Made by a program: the position numbers and the translations under genes. Source: CP2-2F sp034436355 (lineage in GTDB: Bacteria; Chloroflexota; Anaerolineae; Aggregatilineales; UBA2796). Taken from it: DNA of 64,000 nucleotides. The stretch covers positions 139,096 to 203,095 of the forward strand of contig DAOTVQ010000038.1 of NCBI GenBank assembly GCA_034436355.1, given 5' to 3'. Under the pieces are notes generated by a model. The model was not told where the DNA came from and did no database searches. It worked only from the letters and a program-made list of their open reading frames with translations. Each line of letters opens with the position of its first letter. The stretch's first letter is position 1. This document shows positions 33,360 to 42,795 of this stretch, in pieces.

Positions 33360-34484
33360 ATGCCCAATGGGACGATTCTTGTTGTGGATGATGTGGAATA
33401 TAACCGCCGCATCTTAGACGGCTTGCTGCGGCAGCACGGCGGTTATGACATTTTGCAGGTGGCTGATGGGCTGGAGGCGCTCGCCATTGCGCGCCAAACA
33501 CGGCTCGATCTGGTGTTGTTGGATATTAACATGCCTAATCTGGATGGCTTTGAGACGTGCATCCAACTCAAGGCGGATTCGCGCACGCGCCCTGTGCCGG
33601 TCATCTTTGTCAGCTCGTCGGATGAGTCGCTGGATAAGGTGCGCGCTTTTGGGGTTGGTGGCATAGATTATGTGACCAAGCCGCTGCATATTCCTGAGGT
33701 GCTGGCGCGTGTCAACTCGCATGTGGCGCTCTACCGCCAGCAGCGCGAACTAGAAGTGCTGCGCCAAGAGCAGATCAGGTATTTAGAATCGATTGCCGAA
33801 ATTAAAGATAAATTTATGCGAGGCGTCTCGCACGATTTGAAAAATCCGCTGGGCATTATCATCGGTGCGGTGGAAACACTGCGCGAAAGTCCACTCACAG
33901 AAGAACAAGTGCAGCTTGTGGACATTATCGAACGTAAGGCGGGCTTCATGCTGGCAATCATCTCTGACCTGCTGGACATTGCGCGCATTGAAGCAGGTTA
34001 TGCGCCTAACCGAGCGCCGATCAGCCTGCATTTGCTGGTGCAAGAGGCGTTGGTCGGCTTCGATCTGTTGGCAGAGCGCAAGCAAATTAATCTCTTGGTG
34101 CAGTTACCTGCGAACGATACAGAGGTCAATGTAGAGCGCCATGCGCTGTGCCGCGTCATTGCTAATCTGGTTGCCAATGCGCTGAAATACACGGCTGAGG
34201 GCGGCACGGTTGCGTTGGAAGCCTCTACGGAAGACGATCATCTGTCCATTATCGTGCGCGATAACGGCTTCGGCATTCCGGAGGAAGCCTTGCCGCACTT
34301 GTTCGAGAAGTTCTACCGCGTGCCGCAACCGAACCACGCAGAAGAGGAAGGCACGGGCTTGGGCTTGGCAATTGCTAAAGCTATCGTCGAGCAGCATGAT
34401 GGTACAATCAACGTAGAGACCACTTTAGGCGAGGGCAGCACTTTTTCTGTGCGGCTGCCACTGCATGGGCGCAACGCAAAGTGA
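33360..34484 (+). CDS. Soluble REC-histidine kinase hybrid
   Basis: A 374-residue cytoplasmic protein with an N-terminal receiver domain (VVDDVEYNRR; phosphoacceptor D55 in LVLLDINMP; K107 in YVTKPLH), a short coiled linker, then HisKA (GVSHDLKNPLG, H158) and HATPase_c (N box NLVANALKY, G1 DNGFGIP, G2 GTGLGLAIA). There is no sensor or membrane domain, so the input is probably phosphorylation of the receiver by another kinase. No output regulator is adjacent. It sits 14 nt after the ACT protein gene and 23 nt before the aldehyde dehydrogenase gene. Confidence 0.93.
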   Translation: MPNGTILVVDDVEYNRRILDGLLRQHGGYDILQVADGLEALAIARQTRLDLVLLDINMPNLDGFETCIQLKADSRTRPVPVIFVSSSDESLDKVRAFGVGGIDYVTKPLHIPEVLARVNSHVALYRQQRELEVLRQEQIRYLESIAEIKDKFMRGVSHDLKNPLGIIIGAVETLRESPLTEEQVQLVDIIERKAGFMLAIISDLLDIARIEAGYAPNRAPISLHLLVQEALVGFDLLAERKQINLLVQLPANDTEVNVERHALCRVIANLVANALKYTAEGGTVALEASTEDDHLSIIVRDNGFGIPEEALPHLFEKFYRVPQPNHAEEEGTGLGLAIAKAIVEQHDGTINVETTLGEGSTFSVRLPLHGRNAK

Positions 34485-34507
34485 TCGGATGAAAGTGATA
34501 GGCAAGC

Positions 34508-36874
34508 ATGACCAAACCAAACCTCTCCGCATTATTTGAGACATTGCCCTATGGTCTTGCGCCGGAATCGGCAGCGGCAGCACAAGCATGGTTGGCAGAT
34601 CAGGGCGGCACGCTGCCGATGTATATCAATGGGCAGTGGGTGCGCGGTGATCAGACCTTTGAGAGCGTGAATCCTGCCAACGGCAAGCCACTCACGCGCC
34701 TTGTGCAAGCCACCGCTGCCGATGTGGAGGCAGCCGTAAGCGCGGCACAGGCTGCCCTGCCCGCTTGGCGAGATCGGGATGGGGCGGAGCGTGCGCGCTA
34801 CCTGTATGCCCTAGCACGCGGCATTCAGAAGCATTCGCGCTTGTTTGCCGTGCTAGAAACACTCGATAACGGCAAGCCGATCCGCGAAACGCGCGACATT
34901 GATATTCCACTGGTGGCGCGCCATTTTTATCACCATGCGGGCTGGGCGCAACTGTTAGAGACCGAGTTTCCTGATATGCAGGCAGTCGGCGTTGCCGCGC
35001 AGATCATCCCTTGGAACTTCCCACTGCTGATGCTGGCGTGGAAAATTGCGCCAGCGCTCGCCGCAGGCTGCACGGTTGTGCTGAAGCCCGCCGAATTTAC
35101 CTCAATCACAGCCATCCGCTTTGCCGAACTGTGTGAGGCGGTTGGGCTGCCAAAGGGCGTGGTCAACATCATCACGGGCGATGGGCAGGTTGGCGCGCAG
35201 TTGGTAGCACATCCACAGGTGAATAAGATTGCCTTCACCGGCTCAACTGAGGTTGGGCGCATCATCCGCCAACAGACGGCGGGCAGCGGCAAGAAACTCT
35301 CGCTAGAGCTTGGCGGCAAATCACCCTTCATCGTCTTTGAAGATGCCGATCTGGATAGCGTGGTGGAAGGCGTTGTAGATGCCATTTGGTTTAATCAGGG
35401 GCAAGTCTGTTGTGCTGGCTCACGCTTGTTGGTGCAAGAAAATATTGCTGAGCGCTTGATTAGTAAACTCAAGGCGCGTATGGAGACGCTCCGCATTGGC
35501 GATCCGCTGGATAAGGCTGTGGATATTGGCGCGATCATCGCCCCTGTGCAGTTGCAGAAGATTCAAGCGTTGGTGGCACAAGGCATCTCGGAAGGCGCGC
35601 AGCTTTGGCAGCCAAGCATCGCTTGCCCTACGGAAGGCTACTTCTACCCACCTTCCCTCTTTACAAATGTCTCACCTGCCTCTACCATAGCACAGGTGGA
35701 AATTTTCGGACCTGTGCTGGTCGTCATGACATTCCGCACGCCTGCTGAAGCAGTCGCCCTCGCCAATAACACGCCCTACGGCTTAGCGGCATCGGTCTGG
35801 TCGGATAACTTGAACCTCTCGCTGGATATCGCACGCAAGGTCAAAGCAGGCACCGTCTGGATCAACGCCACCAATTTGTTTGATGCTGCCTCCGGCTTTG
35901 GTGGCTACCGTGAAAGTGGCTATGGGCGCGAAGGCGGACGGGAAGGCATGTACGAATACCTAACGCCGCGCAAGGCAACGCACCGTTCAGCACCACCACA
36001 AGCTGTGGCGCCACCTGCTCCAACGGAAGCCGTAACCACCCTGATTGACCGTACGCCTAAACTTTTTATTGGTGGCAAACAGGCACGCCCTGATAGCGGC
36101 TACAGTTTGCCTGTGCGCGCCGCTGATGGGCGCCTGATTGGTGAGGTAGGCGAAGGCAACCGCAAAGACATCCGTAACGCGGTAGAGGCAGCCCACGCCG
36201 CAGCAGGCTGGGCATTCACACACGGACACAGCCGCGCCCAAATCCTCTACTACCTTGCCGAAAATTTGGCAGTGCGTGCCGCAGAGTTTGCCGCACGCCT
36301 GCACGCGCTGACAGGGCAGGCGGGCAGCCCTGAAGTTGAGGCAGCTATCAAGCGCTTGTTCACTTACGCAGCGTGGGCAGATAAATATGATGGCTTGGTA
36401 CACAGCACGCCCTTGCGCGGCGTGGTGCTTGCCATCCCTGAGCCGATAGGCGTGATCGGTATTCTCTGCCCTGACGAAGCACCACTGCTCAGCTTCATCT
36501 CGCTCATTGCGCCTGCTATAGCGATGGGCAATACGGTGATTGCTGTGCCATCTGAGGCGTATCCGCTGCTTGCCACCGATTTTTATCAGGTCTTGGAGAC
36601 GTCGGATGTGCCAAGCGGCGTCGTGAACATTGTGACGGGCAAGCGCGATGTGCTGGCGAAAACGCTCGCCGAACACGAAGATGTGGACGCGCTATGGTAC
36701 TTTGGCACCCCTGACGGGGTGAAATTAGCTGAGGCTGCCTCTGTGAGCAACCTCAAACGCACTTGGGCGGAGTCGACTCCGCGCTATTGGTTTGACCGCA
36801 CCGAAGGCGAAGGGCAAGGGTTCCTACGCGCTGCGACGCAGGTCAAAAATATCTGGACACCTTATGGCGAGTGA
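34508..36874 (+). CDS. Two-domain aldehyde dehydrogenase (ALDH16 type)
   Basis: A 788-residue protein with two fused ALDH modules. The first (about 35-500) has all catalytic features: N170 in IIPWNFP, E267 in LELGGKSP, nucleophile C301 in NQGQVCCAGSR, and PFGGYRESG-like GFGGYRESGYGREGG. The second (about 525-788) keeps the cofactor-like VRAADGRLIGEV...AVEAAHAAAGW and GVIGILCPDEAPLLSFISL regions but lacks a catalytic cysteine and is shorter. This matches ALDH16, whose bacterial members keep activity in the first domain and use the second structurally. It oxidises aldehydes to acids with NAD(P)+; the natural substrate is unknown. The end overlaps birA by 11 nt. Confidence 0.88.
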   Translation: MTKPNLSALFETLPYGLAPESAAAAQAWLADQGGTLPMYINGQWVRGDQTFESVNPANGKPLTRLVQATAADVEAAVSAAQAALPAWRDRDGAERARYLYALARGIQKHSRLFAVLETLDNGKPIRETRDIDIPLVARHFYHHAGWAQLLETEFPDMQAVGVAAQIIPWNFPLLMLAWKIAPALAAGCTVVLKPAEFTSITAIRFAELCEAVGLPKGVVNIITGDGQVGAQLVAHPQVNKIAFTGSTEVGRIIRQQTAGSGKKLSLELGGKSPFIVFEDADLDSVVEGVVDAIWFNQGQVCCAGSRLLVQENIAERLISKLKARMETLRIGDPLDKAVDIGAIIAPVQLQKIQALVAQGISEGAQLWQPSIACPTEGYFYPPSLFTNVSPASTIAQVEIFGPVLVVMTFRTPAEAVALANNTPYGLAASVWSDNLNLSLDIARKVKAGTVWINATNLFDAASGFGGYRESGYGREGGREGMYEYLTPRKATHRSAPPQAVAPPAPTEAVTTLIDRTPKLFIGGKQARPDSGYSLPVRAADGRLIGEVGEGNRKDIRNAVEAAHAAAGWAFTHGHSRAQILYYLAENLAVRAAEFAARLHALTGQAGSPEVEAAIKRLFTYAAWADKYDGLVHSTPLRGVVLAIPEPIGVIGILCPDEAPLLSFISLIAPAIAMGNTVIAVPSEAYPLLATDFYQVLETSDVPSGVVNIVTGKRDVLAKTLAEHEDVDALWYFGTPDGVKLAEAASVSNLKRTWAESTPRYWFDRTEGEGQGFLRAATQVKNIWTPYGE

Positions 36875-37676
36875 GCTAAACGACGAAACATTGAACATCG
36901 AACGACTTGAAGCCGCGCTTGGCAAGCGCCCCTTTCGGTTTTTGAAAACAGTCAGCAGCACAAATGACGTGGCACGGGTATGGGCAGCCGAAGGCGCACC
37001 ACATGGTGCGGTGGTTGTCACGGAAATGCAAGAGGCAGGGCGCGGGCGTTTCGGTCGGCGCTGGCAGGCGCCTAGCGGCACAGCCCTGCTCTTTAGCGTG
37101 GTGTTGCGCCCGCAAAAGGCAACACCACAAGCAACGCGCTATACAATGGCGGCAGCAGTAGCCGTTCGAAACACATTGCTAGAGCTGCCAAACCTTGATT
37201 CGGCGTGTGTCAAATTGAAGTGGCCCAACGACGTTCACATCCATGATCGCAAAGTGGCAGGCATCCTGATCGAACCGCTGTGGAACGGCGCTGTGCTAGA
37301 GGCAATCATCGTTGGCATCGGCATCAATGTGCGTGTGCCGTTCGATCTGCCCGAACTGCGCCAATCTGCTACTAATCTGGAGGCGCACAGCATACCGAAT
37401 ATAGACCGCGCACGGCTTCTAGGCGTGCTGCTGGATCAGCTTGAGAGTTGGGCAGCGCGTGCTGAGGGGCTATCGCTTTTTCAGGCATGGCGGGCAGCAC
37501 TCAGCACCTTAGGCAGGCATGTGCAGGCAACCGATGTTGGGCTAGGCACGCGTGCCATCAGCGGGCAGGCAGTCGATGTGGATGAGGACGGAGCGCTCTT
37601 GGTGCGTGGCGAGGACGGTAAAGTGCATCGCGTCTTTGCGGGCGAGGTAACTTTGAGCAAACCGAAGTTTGAATGA
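36864..37676 (+). CDS. birA: Biotin-protein ligase (class I, no DNA-binding domain)
   Basis: BirA activates biotin to biotinyl-AMP and transfers it to carboxylase carrier proteins. I use the ATG at 36864, inside the last codons of the aldehyde dehydrogenase; an in-frame ATG at 36792 only adds shadow sequence. The 270-residue product has TVSSTNDVA, the biotinyl-AMP loop EAGRGRFGRRWQAPSGTAL (GRGRxGR), KLKWPNDVHIHDRKVAGILIE with the catalytic lysine, and VGIGINV. The C-terminal SH3-like domain is complete. Without an N-terminal HTH it cannot act as a bio-operon repressor. The 11-nt overlap suggests coupled translation with ALDH16; a biochemical link is not obvious. Confidence 0.94.
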   Translation: MASELNDETLNIERLEAALGKRPFRFLKTVSSTNDVARVWAAEGAPHGAVVVTEMQEAGRGRFGRRWQAPSGTALLFSVVLRPQKATPQATRYTMAAAVAVRNTLLELPNLDSACVKLKWPNDVHIHDRKVAGILIEPLWNGAVLEAIIVGIGINVRVPFDLPELRQSATNLEAHSIPNIDRARLLGVLLDQLESWAARAEGLSLFQAWRAALSTLGRHVQATDVGLGTRAISGQAVDVDEDGALLVRGEDGKVHRVFAGEVTLSKPKFE

Positions 37677-37691
37677 GAGGGTGCAACAGCC

Positions 37692-39059
37692 TTGGGCATC
37701 AAACTAGATTGGCAAATTGAGGCGGATCGAATTTATGAGCGCGCTGCGGAGCCGCCAGAGGAGCGCACACGCCGCCGCCGTCAGCGCGGGCGGCTGATCG
37801 CCTTCACAATGCTAGTTGCCTTGTTTGTTGGGGTGGGTGCGCTGTTGGTGTTGCTGCGCCTTGAAGATGTGGACAGCCAACTGCGCCAAAGCCTCACGGA
37901 TACGCTGCAAGCGGAACTGACGGCACTGCGGATCGGCAACTACGGTGACTATATGGAACTTCAGCGCAGTGCCGGCAACAACTGGTATATTGCACAGGGT
38001 GAGCGCTTCAACTTCTATCAGGCGCTCAAGGTGGAGAACAACCTGAGCCTGACCGGCACCATCTTCGAGGTAGCCGTAGACGGCTTGCGTGGGCGCGTCG
38101 TCTTTGAGGAAGTGCTGAACGGCGTGCCGCATCGGGCAGTGTGGTTCTACTGGCGCTATAGCGATGGCTGGCGGCACGTGCCTTCCGATTACACTTTCTG
38201 GGGCAGCACGCAAACTGTGCAACGCGACTCTGTGACGGTGCGCTACCAACAGCTTGACGCTGATTCCGCGCACCTGCTGCTGGAACGGGCAGCGCGTTGG
38301 TGGCGCGAAGGCTGCCAGATGCTTGGCAACAGCGCTTGCCCTGCCATCGAGATTGAGATCGTGCCGAACCCAGTGCTGCAAGTGGCGTGGGATAGCGCGC
38401 AGCCCGACCGCCTGTTTGTGCCTTCGCCCTTGGCACGTGATGACCGCTTGCCGCTGCTGAATCCGCTGCCCATTCCTATTGAAGATGCAGTTGCTGCACA
38501 TCTTGCGGCGCGCCAAGTGGATTTGGTCAGCGGCGGCTTGCGCCCACGTGGAAATGTTGATGCGGCTTGGTTGCACCAAACGTTGGTGGAATGGTTGGCA
38601 GCCACTTACAGTGGGCGGATGGATGTGCTGCGCCTTGCCTTTATGCAAAGCCTGCGCGATACCTACGGCGATTCGGCGTTGGCAGCCCTAGCGCGCAACC
38701 TTACCCTTGATGCCGACATCAGCCTGATTGCACGTGCGCTTGGGCAGCCACTTGAACAACTTAGCCTTGATTGGCGTCCCTTCTTTCAGTGGCGCTTAGA
38801 AGTCGAGCGCCAACTCGTCGCACAAGATGATCTTGTGACGCTGCAAACGCTCTGGAATGTGGCAGATGCCAGCACGCGGGCGCTCCTCCAGCAGCGCATG
38901 AACAATAAAGCACAGCCTAATGGTCAAGTTTTGGCGGCTGCTATTGCCAATGGTGCAGATGGCACACCACGCGCCGTCGTGCAAGTGCTGCGCGCCGATC
39001 AAACCGAAACGCTCACCTTCCGCCTGTTAGATGGCACATGGAAGCGGAGTGCGTCCTAA
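37692..39059 (+). CDS. Uncharacterised single-pass membrane protein
   Basis: A 455-residue protein starting at TTG 37692, with GAGAGG about 11 nt upstream. Residues 1-36 are charged and very Arg-rich (EERTRRRRQRGRLIAF), then one hydrophobic segment (about 37-58, FTMLVALFVGVGALLVLL), then a large extracytoplasmic region. That region has a beta-rich part (FEVAVDGLRGRVVFEEVL, HRAVWFYWRYSDGWRHVP) and a helical part from about 210 with HLAARQVDLVSGGLRP and LVEWLAATYSG, reminiscent of gluzincin-like peptidase remnants, but I see no HExxH. I cannot assign a family. It is the last gene of the ACT-kinase-ALDH-birA unit, 15 nt after birA. Confidence 0.75.
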   Translation: MGIKLDWQIEADRIYERAAEPPEERTRRRRQRGRLIAFTMLVALFVGVGALLVLLRLEDVDSQLRQSLTDTLQAELTALRIGNYGDYMELQRSAGNNWYIAQGERFNFYQALKVENNLSLTGTIFEVAVDGLRGRVVFEEVLNGVPHRAVWFYWRYSDGWRHVPSDYTFWGSTQTVQRDSVTVRYQQLDADSAHLLLERAARWWREGCQMLGNSACPAIEIEIVPNPVLQVAWDSAQPDRLFVPSPLARDDRLPLLNPLPIPIEDAVAAHLAARQVDLVSGGLRPRGNVDAAWLHQTLVEWLAATYSGRMDVLRLAFMQSLRDTYGDSALAALARNLTLDADISLIARALGQPLEQLSLDWRPFFQWRLEVERQLVAQDDLVTLQTLWNVADASTRALLQQRMNNKAQPNGQVLAAAIANGADGTPRAVVQVLRADQTETLTFRLLDGTWKRSAS

Positions 39060-39067
39060 GCTGAAAG

Positions 39068-39096
39068 ACAACGGGCGGTGTTTACCCGCCTGTTGT
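39068..39096. terminator. Bidirectional terminator hairpin
   Basis: ACAACGGGCGG (39068-39078) pairs with CCGCCTGTTGT (39086-39096), eleven pairs including one G-T, between two convergent genes. T-tracts are short on both sides. Confidence 0.6.
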
Positions 39097-39116
39097 GCTG
39101 CCCGTGGCGTTAATAT

Positions 39117-39695
39117 TTAGGCGTTGGGCTTCTTCTCGGCGTCTTCAGGCAAGCCTTTCGGCACACCACCACCTGTCAGCCGATTTTTGATGCTGAGCAA
39201 GCCTTTTAGCACCTTTTGGCGGAAGTTTGGCTCTTGCACAAGGTCGAGCGCTACCTCATAAGTGGCGGCTGCCTGCATCCATTTGCCGCCACGTGCTTGC
39301 AGGTTGGCAAGTTCCACCAATGTGCGCCCATAGCGGTCGTTATCGCCCGCCTCGCGGAAGGCATCGGCTGCCTCGCGCAGCAGGGTAAATGCCTGTTCCG
39401 CGTTGCCTTCCGCCATATACAAGCCGCCCAAATTGCCGATGACCATTGCCTCGCGTTCGGCATCGCCGCGCTCAGCAAAAAATTGGCGCGCTGCGTTCAG
39501 CTTCTCGACGGCTGCCTCAAAGTTACCCAAACGTTGATCGATCAAGCCTAAGTTCACTTGCATCTCGGCTGCCAGATCAGGCTTGCCTTCCGCTTCGTAG
39601 GCTGCTTTTGCCTGCTCGAAGTGCGCTTGGGCTGCCTCATAATCGCGCTGCATGAAAAGTTCGGTGCCTTTTGCCTGAAGTTCCGCTGCTGTCAT
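39117..39695 (-). CDS. TPR-repeat protein
   Basis: A protein of about 192 residues made of tetratricopeptide repeats. I favour the ATG at 39695, preceded by GGAG; an in-frame ATG at 39731 adds 12 residues without a ribosome site. Repeats follow the TPR spacing: ELFMQRDYEAAQAHFEQAKAAY, QVNLGLIDQRLGNFEAAVEKL, IGNLGGLYMAEGNAEQAFTLL and LVELANLQARGGKWMQAAATY, each about 40 residues apart. The C-terminal 45 residues are a basic helix then a Gly/Pro-rich tail. No signal peptide: a cytoplasmic adaptor is likely. Partner unknown. The gene diverges from the tal-pgi promoter. Confidence 0.85.
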   Translation of the reverse strand: MTAAELQAKGTELFMQRDYEAAQAHFEQAKAAYEAEGKPDLAAEMQVNLGLIDQRLGNFEAAVEKLNAARQFFAERGDAEREAMVIGNLGGLYMAEGNAEQAFTLLREAADAFREAGDNDRYGRTLVELANLQARGGKWMQAAATYEVALDLVQEPNFRQKVLKGLLSIKNRLTGGGVPKGLPEDAEKKPNA

Positions 39696-39866
39696 CCTGT
39701 TTTCACTCCGCTTAGATGTGCTCAGTGCCATTGTCAGGCACGCGCTAACGTGCTATTGTGCTGAATTGTCTCACTAGAGTAGTTTGGAGTCAACCACATT
39801 CAAAGCGCTGCGCCCGCTTTGAGAGAAAACCGTGAAGCCTGTGAAACGAACATGAGCGCCTCTGTG

Positions 39867-39896
39867 TTGAAGGCTTAACATATGTTGCACTATAAT
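39867..39896 (+). promoter_or_regulatory. Promoter of the tal-pgi operon
   Basis: TTGAAG (39867-39872), an 18-bp spacer and a perfect TATAAT (39891-39896). The predicted start near 39903 gives a leader of about 80 nt. Confidence 0.65.
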
Positions 39897-39934
39897 CCGT
39901 TCAGGAATCAGCACGGCTGAAAGCATTTCTAAGC

Positions 39935-39965
39935 ACGCCGCGTCTAGCCTAGAAGCGGCGTTTTT
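39935..39965 (+). terminator. Attenuator-like hairpin in the tal-pgi leader
   Basis: ACGCCGC (39935-39941) pairs with GCGGCGT (39955-39961), extended inward by TCTAG/CTAGA, and is followed by TTTT. It lies between promoter and ATG (39985), so it would end transcription prematurely unless antitermination occurs, or it defines a small leader RNA of about 60 nt. Confidence 0.55.
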
Positions 39966-39984
39966 GCTACATGGAGAGTGATTT

Positions 39985-42795
39985 ATGGCAACAACGAAAG
40001 CGCACGCCCTCGCAGCCCTTGGGCAGTCCATTTGGTATGACAACATTCGCCGCACGCTTTTAGAATCCGGCGGTTTGCAAAAACTGGTTGAGGCGGGCGT
40101 GCTAGGCGTCACCAGCAACCCAACCATCTTTGAGCGCGCTATCGCCGGCAGCACCGACTATGACACTGCTTTACAAGGCTTGGTGCAAGCGGGCAGATCG
40201 GTGGAGGAGATTTACGAGGCGCTGGCAGTGGAAGACATCCGCGCTGCTGCCGACATTTTGCAACCCATCTATGAGCAGACCAACGGTGTGGATGGCTACA
40301 TCAGCCTTGAGGTTAGCCCGAAGTTGGCACACGACACTGAGCGCACCATTGCCGAAGGACGGCGCTTGTTCGCTGAGGTTGGACGCCCAAACGTGATGAT
40401 CAAGGTGCCGGCAACGCCTGAGGGCATCCCGGCAGTGCAAGCGCTCATCAGCGAAGGTATCAACATCAACGTGACGCTCATCTTTGCCCTAGATGCCTAC
40501 CAAGCCGTGATGGAGGCATATCTGCGCGGGCTAGAGCAGTTGGCAGAGCGCGGCGGCGATCTAGCGCGTGTGGCGTCCGTTGCTTCGTTCTTCGTCAGCC
40601 GTGTTGACTCGTTGGTAGATAGTGAGCTGGCAAAACTGGGCAACACCGAGCTACAGGGCAAGATCGCTATTGCCAATGCCAAGCTCGCCTACGAGGCATT
40701 CCGTCAGGTGTTCAGCGGTGAGCGTTGGGCGCGCCTGCTGGCGCTGGGCGCACGGGTGCAGCGTCCGCTGTGGGCAAGCACCAGCACCAAGAATCCAAAT
40801 TATCCTGACACAATCTATGTGGATAACCTGATCGGCACCGATACAGTGAACACCGTCCCACCCGCAACGCTTGATGCACTCCAAGATCATGCCACCATTG
40901 CCCTGACCATTGAACAAGGGCTAGATGAAGCAAAGGCGCACTTGGCACAGTTGGCAGCGCTTGGCATTGATATGCAAGTGGTGACGGAGCAGCTTTTGCG
41001 TGAAGGTGTATCGTCTTTTGCCAAATCGTTCGAGTCGCTCATGGATAGCATCGAGTTGAAACGCGAACGGCTGATCTCAGAATCGCAGCGCCGTTATGCC
41101 AACTTAGGCGAAGCGTGGGCAAGCGTGCGTGCGCGCTTGGAGCAGATGGACGCGCACGACATCATCCAGCGCATCTATGTGAAGGATCACACCGTCTGGA
41201 AGCCTGAGCCAACCGAGATCAGCAATCGGCTTGGCTGGCTGACCATCGCCACCCGCCTCAATGAACCTGAGGTTTTGGAACGGCTTTACGCACTGACCGA
41301 TGAGGTATGGGCGGATGGCATTAAGCAGGTGGTGCTGCTCGGCATGGGCGGCTCTAGCCTTGCGCCGGAACTGTTCGCAAAGGTCTACGGCAGCAGTGTG
41401 GGTAATCTGGATGTGCATGTGCTGGATAGCACTGATCCTGACCATGTGCGTGCCTTTGTGGATCGTTTCGCACCGCAGCAAACGCTCTATATCGTCTCGA
41501 CCAAGTCCGGCGGCACGGTGGAGACAGTCTCGTTCTTCAAAACCTTCTACAACCGCGTGCTAGAGTCATATGAAGGTGACGCGCACAAGGCGGGTCAGCA
41601 TTTCATCGCCATCACTGATCCCGACAGGGCCATTGAGCAACTGGCAAAGGATTATTACTTCCGCACTACTTTCTTGAACGATCCTGAAATCGGCGGGCGC
41701 TATTCAGCACTCTCGTATTTTGGTGTGGTGCCGGCCACGCTTGATGGAATCTATGTGCCGCGCCTGCTGGAGCGCGCTGAGCAGATGCAGCTTTTGTGCA
41801 GCCCTGCCCATGATGCTGTTTACAATCCCGCTGCATGGCTGGGCGCCATTCTGGGCGAAATGGCACTGCACAGGCGCGATAAGGTCACCTTCATCATCAG
41901 CAACGCGATTGCTAGCTTTGGCGATTGGGTAGAACAGTTGATTGCTGAGTCAAGCGGTAAAGAAGGCAAGGGCATTCTGCCGGTGGTCGGCGAGTCAATC
42001 GGCGCGCCGCAGTCCTACGGTGCGGATCGCTTATTTGTCTACCTTCAGCTTGAGGGCGATATGCAGCATGAAGCAGCCTTTGCCGCGCTAGAGAAGGCGG
42101 GACATCCAACAGTGCGCTTTGTGCTGCGTGATAAATATGACCTAGGTGGGCAGTTCTTCCTGTGGGAGCTGGCAACAGCTGTGGCGGGCTATGTGTTGGG
42201 TATTAATCCCTTTGACCAGCCCAACGTAGAGAGCGCTAAGGCAGCTGCACGCCAAATGGTGGCTGCCTACCGTGAGCAAGGTGCTTTGCCTGCCCAAACG
42301 CCTGCCCTGACCGATGGTGGCATCACGCTTTATGGTGAGGGTGTGCAAGGCAGCAGCCCAGCAGGCGCGCTCAGGGACTTTGTTAGCGCGGTTGCTGAAG
42401 GTGGCTACATCGGCTTACACGCCTACCTACCCCCAACGCCAAGCACCGACTCTGCGTTGGCGCTGCTGCGCCTGCGCCTGCGCGAACTGACTGGGCGCGC
42501 TGTCACTGTCGGCTACGGACCGCGCTTCCTGCACAGCACAGGGCAGCTTCACAAAGGCGATGCAGGGCTTGGCGCGTTCATTCAGTTCACTAACACACCA
42601 GAGCAAGACCTACCAATTCCCGCTGCATCGGGCAAACCTGAGGCAACGATGACCTTTGGCGTGCTGAAACTGGCGCAAGCGCTTGGCGACGCGCAAGCAT
42701 TGCGCGAAGGCGGACGCCGCGTGCTGCGGATCGATCTGGGTGACGATGTGGTCGGTGGCTTGCGCGCCTTGCTGGAAGGGCTGGCAGCCCTATGA
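39985..42795 (+). CDS. tal-pgi: Bifunctional transaldolase / glucose-6-phosphate isomerase
   Basis: A 936-residue fusion. The N-terminal part (about 1-365) is transaldolase: GVTSNPTIFERAI, and Schiff-base K140 in NVMIKVPATPEG. The C-terminal part (about 375-936) is phosphoglucose isomerase: VVLLGMGGSSLAPELF near 455, VSTKSGGTVET, and a C-terminal KLAQALGDAQALREGGRRVLRI-like end after a long insert. The fusion links the non-oxidative pentose-phosphate branch and glycolysis at fructose 6-phosphate. Such fusions occur in several bacteria, including Chloroflexota and cyanobacteria. It leads an operon with rpiA (4-nt overlap) and zwf, behind a promoter and a terminator-like leader hairpin. GAGAGTG precedes the ATG. 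Confidence 0.96.
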   Translation: MATTKAHALAALGQSIWYDNIRRTLLESGGLQKLVEAGVLGVTSNPTIFERAIAGSTDYDTALQGLVQAGRSVEEIYEALAVEDIRAAADILQPIYEQTNGVDGYISLEVSPKLAHDTERTIAEGRRLFAEVGRPNVMIKVPATPEGIPAVQALISEGININVTLIFALDAYQAVMEAYLRGLEQLAERGGDLARVASVASFFVSRVDSLVDSELAKLGNTELQGKIAIANAKLAYEAFRQVFSGERWARLLALGARVQRPLWASTSTKNPNYPDTIYVDNLIGTDTVNTVPPATLDALQDHATIALTIEQGLDEAKAHLAQLAALGIDMQVVTEQLLREGVSSFAKSFESLMDSIELKRERLISESQRRYANLGEAWASVRARLEQMDAHDIIQRIYVKDHTVWKPEPTEISNRLGWLTIATRLNEPEVLERLYALTDEVWADGIKQVVLLGMGGSSLAPELFAKVYGSSVGNLDVHVLDSTDPDHVRAFVDRFAPQQTLYIVSTKSGGTVETVSFFKTFYNRVLESYEGDAHKAGQHFIAITDPDRAIEQLAKDYYFRTTFLNDPEIGGRYSALSYFGVVPATLDGIYVPRLLERAEQMQLLCSPAHDAVYNPAAWLGAILGEMALHRRDKVTFIISNAIASFGDWVEQLIAESSGKEGKGILPVVGESIGAPQSYGADRLFVYLQLEGDMQHEAAFAALEKAGHPTVRFVLRDKYDLGGQFFLWELATAVAGYVLGINPFDQPNVESAKAAARQMVAAYREQGALPAQTPALTDGGITLYGEGVQGSSPAGALRDFVSAVAEGGYIGLHAYLPPTPSTDSALALLRLRLRELTGRAVTVGYGPRFLHSTGQLHKGDAGLGAFIQFTNTPEQDLPIPAASGKPEATMTFGVLKLAQALGDAQALREGGRRVLRIDLGDDVVGGLRALLEGLAAL

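Noticed and set aside
37812..38648. 278-codon minus-strand frame
   Set aside because: Antisense to the membrane protein at 37692-39059, with composition of a shadow frame.
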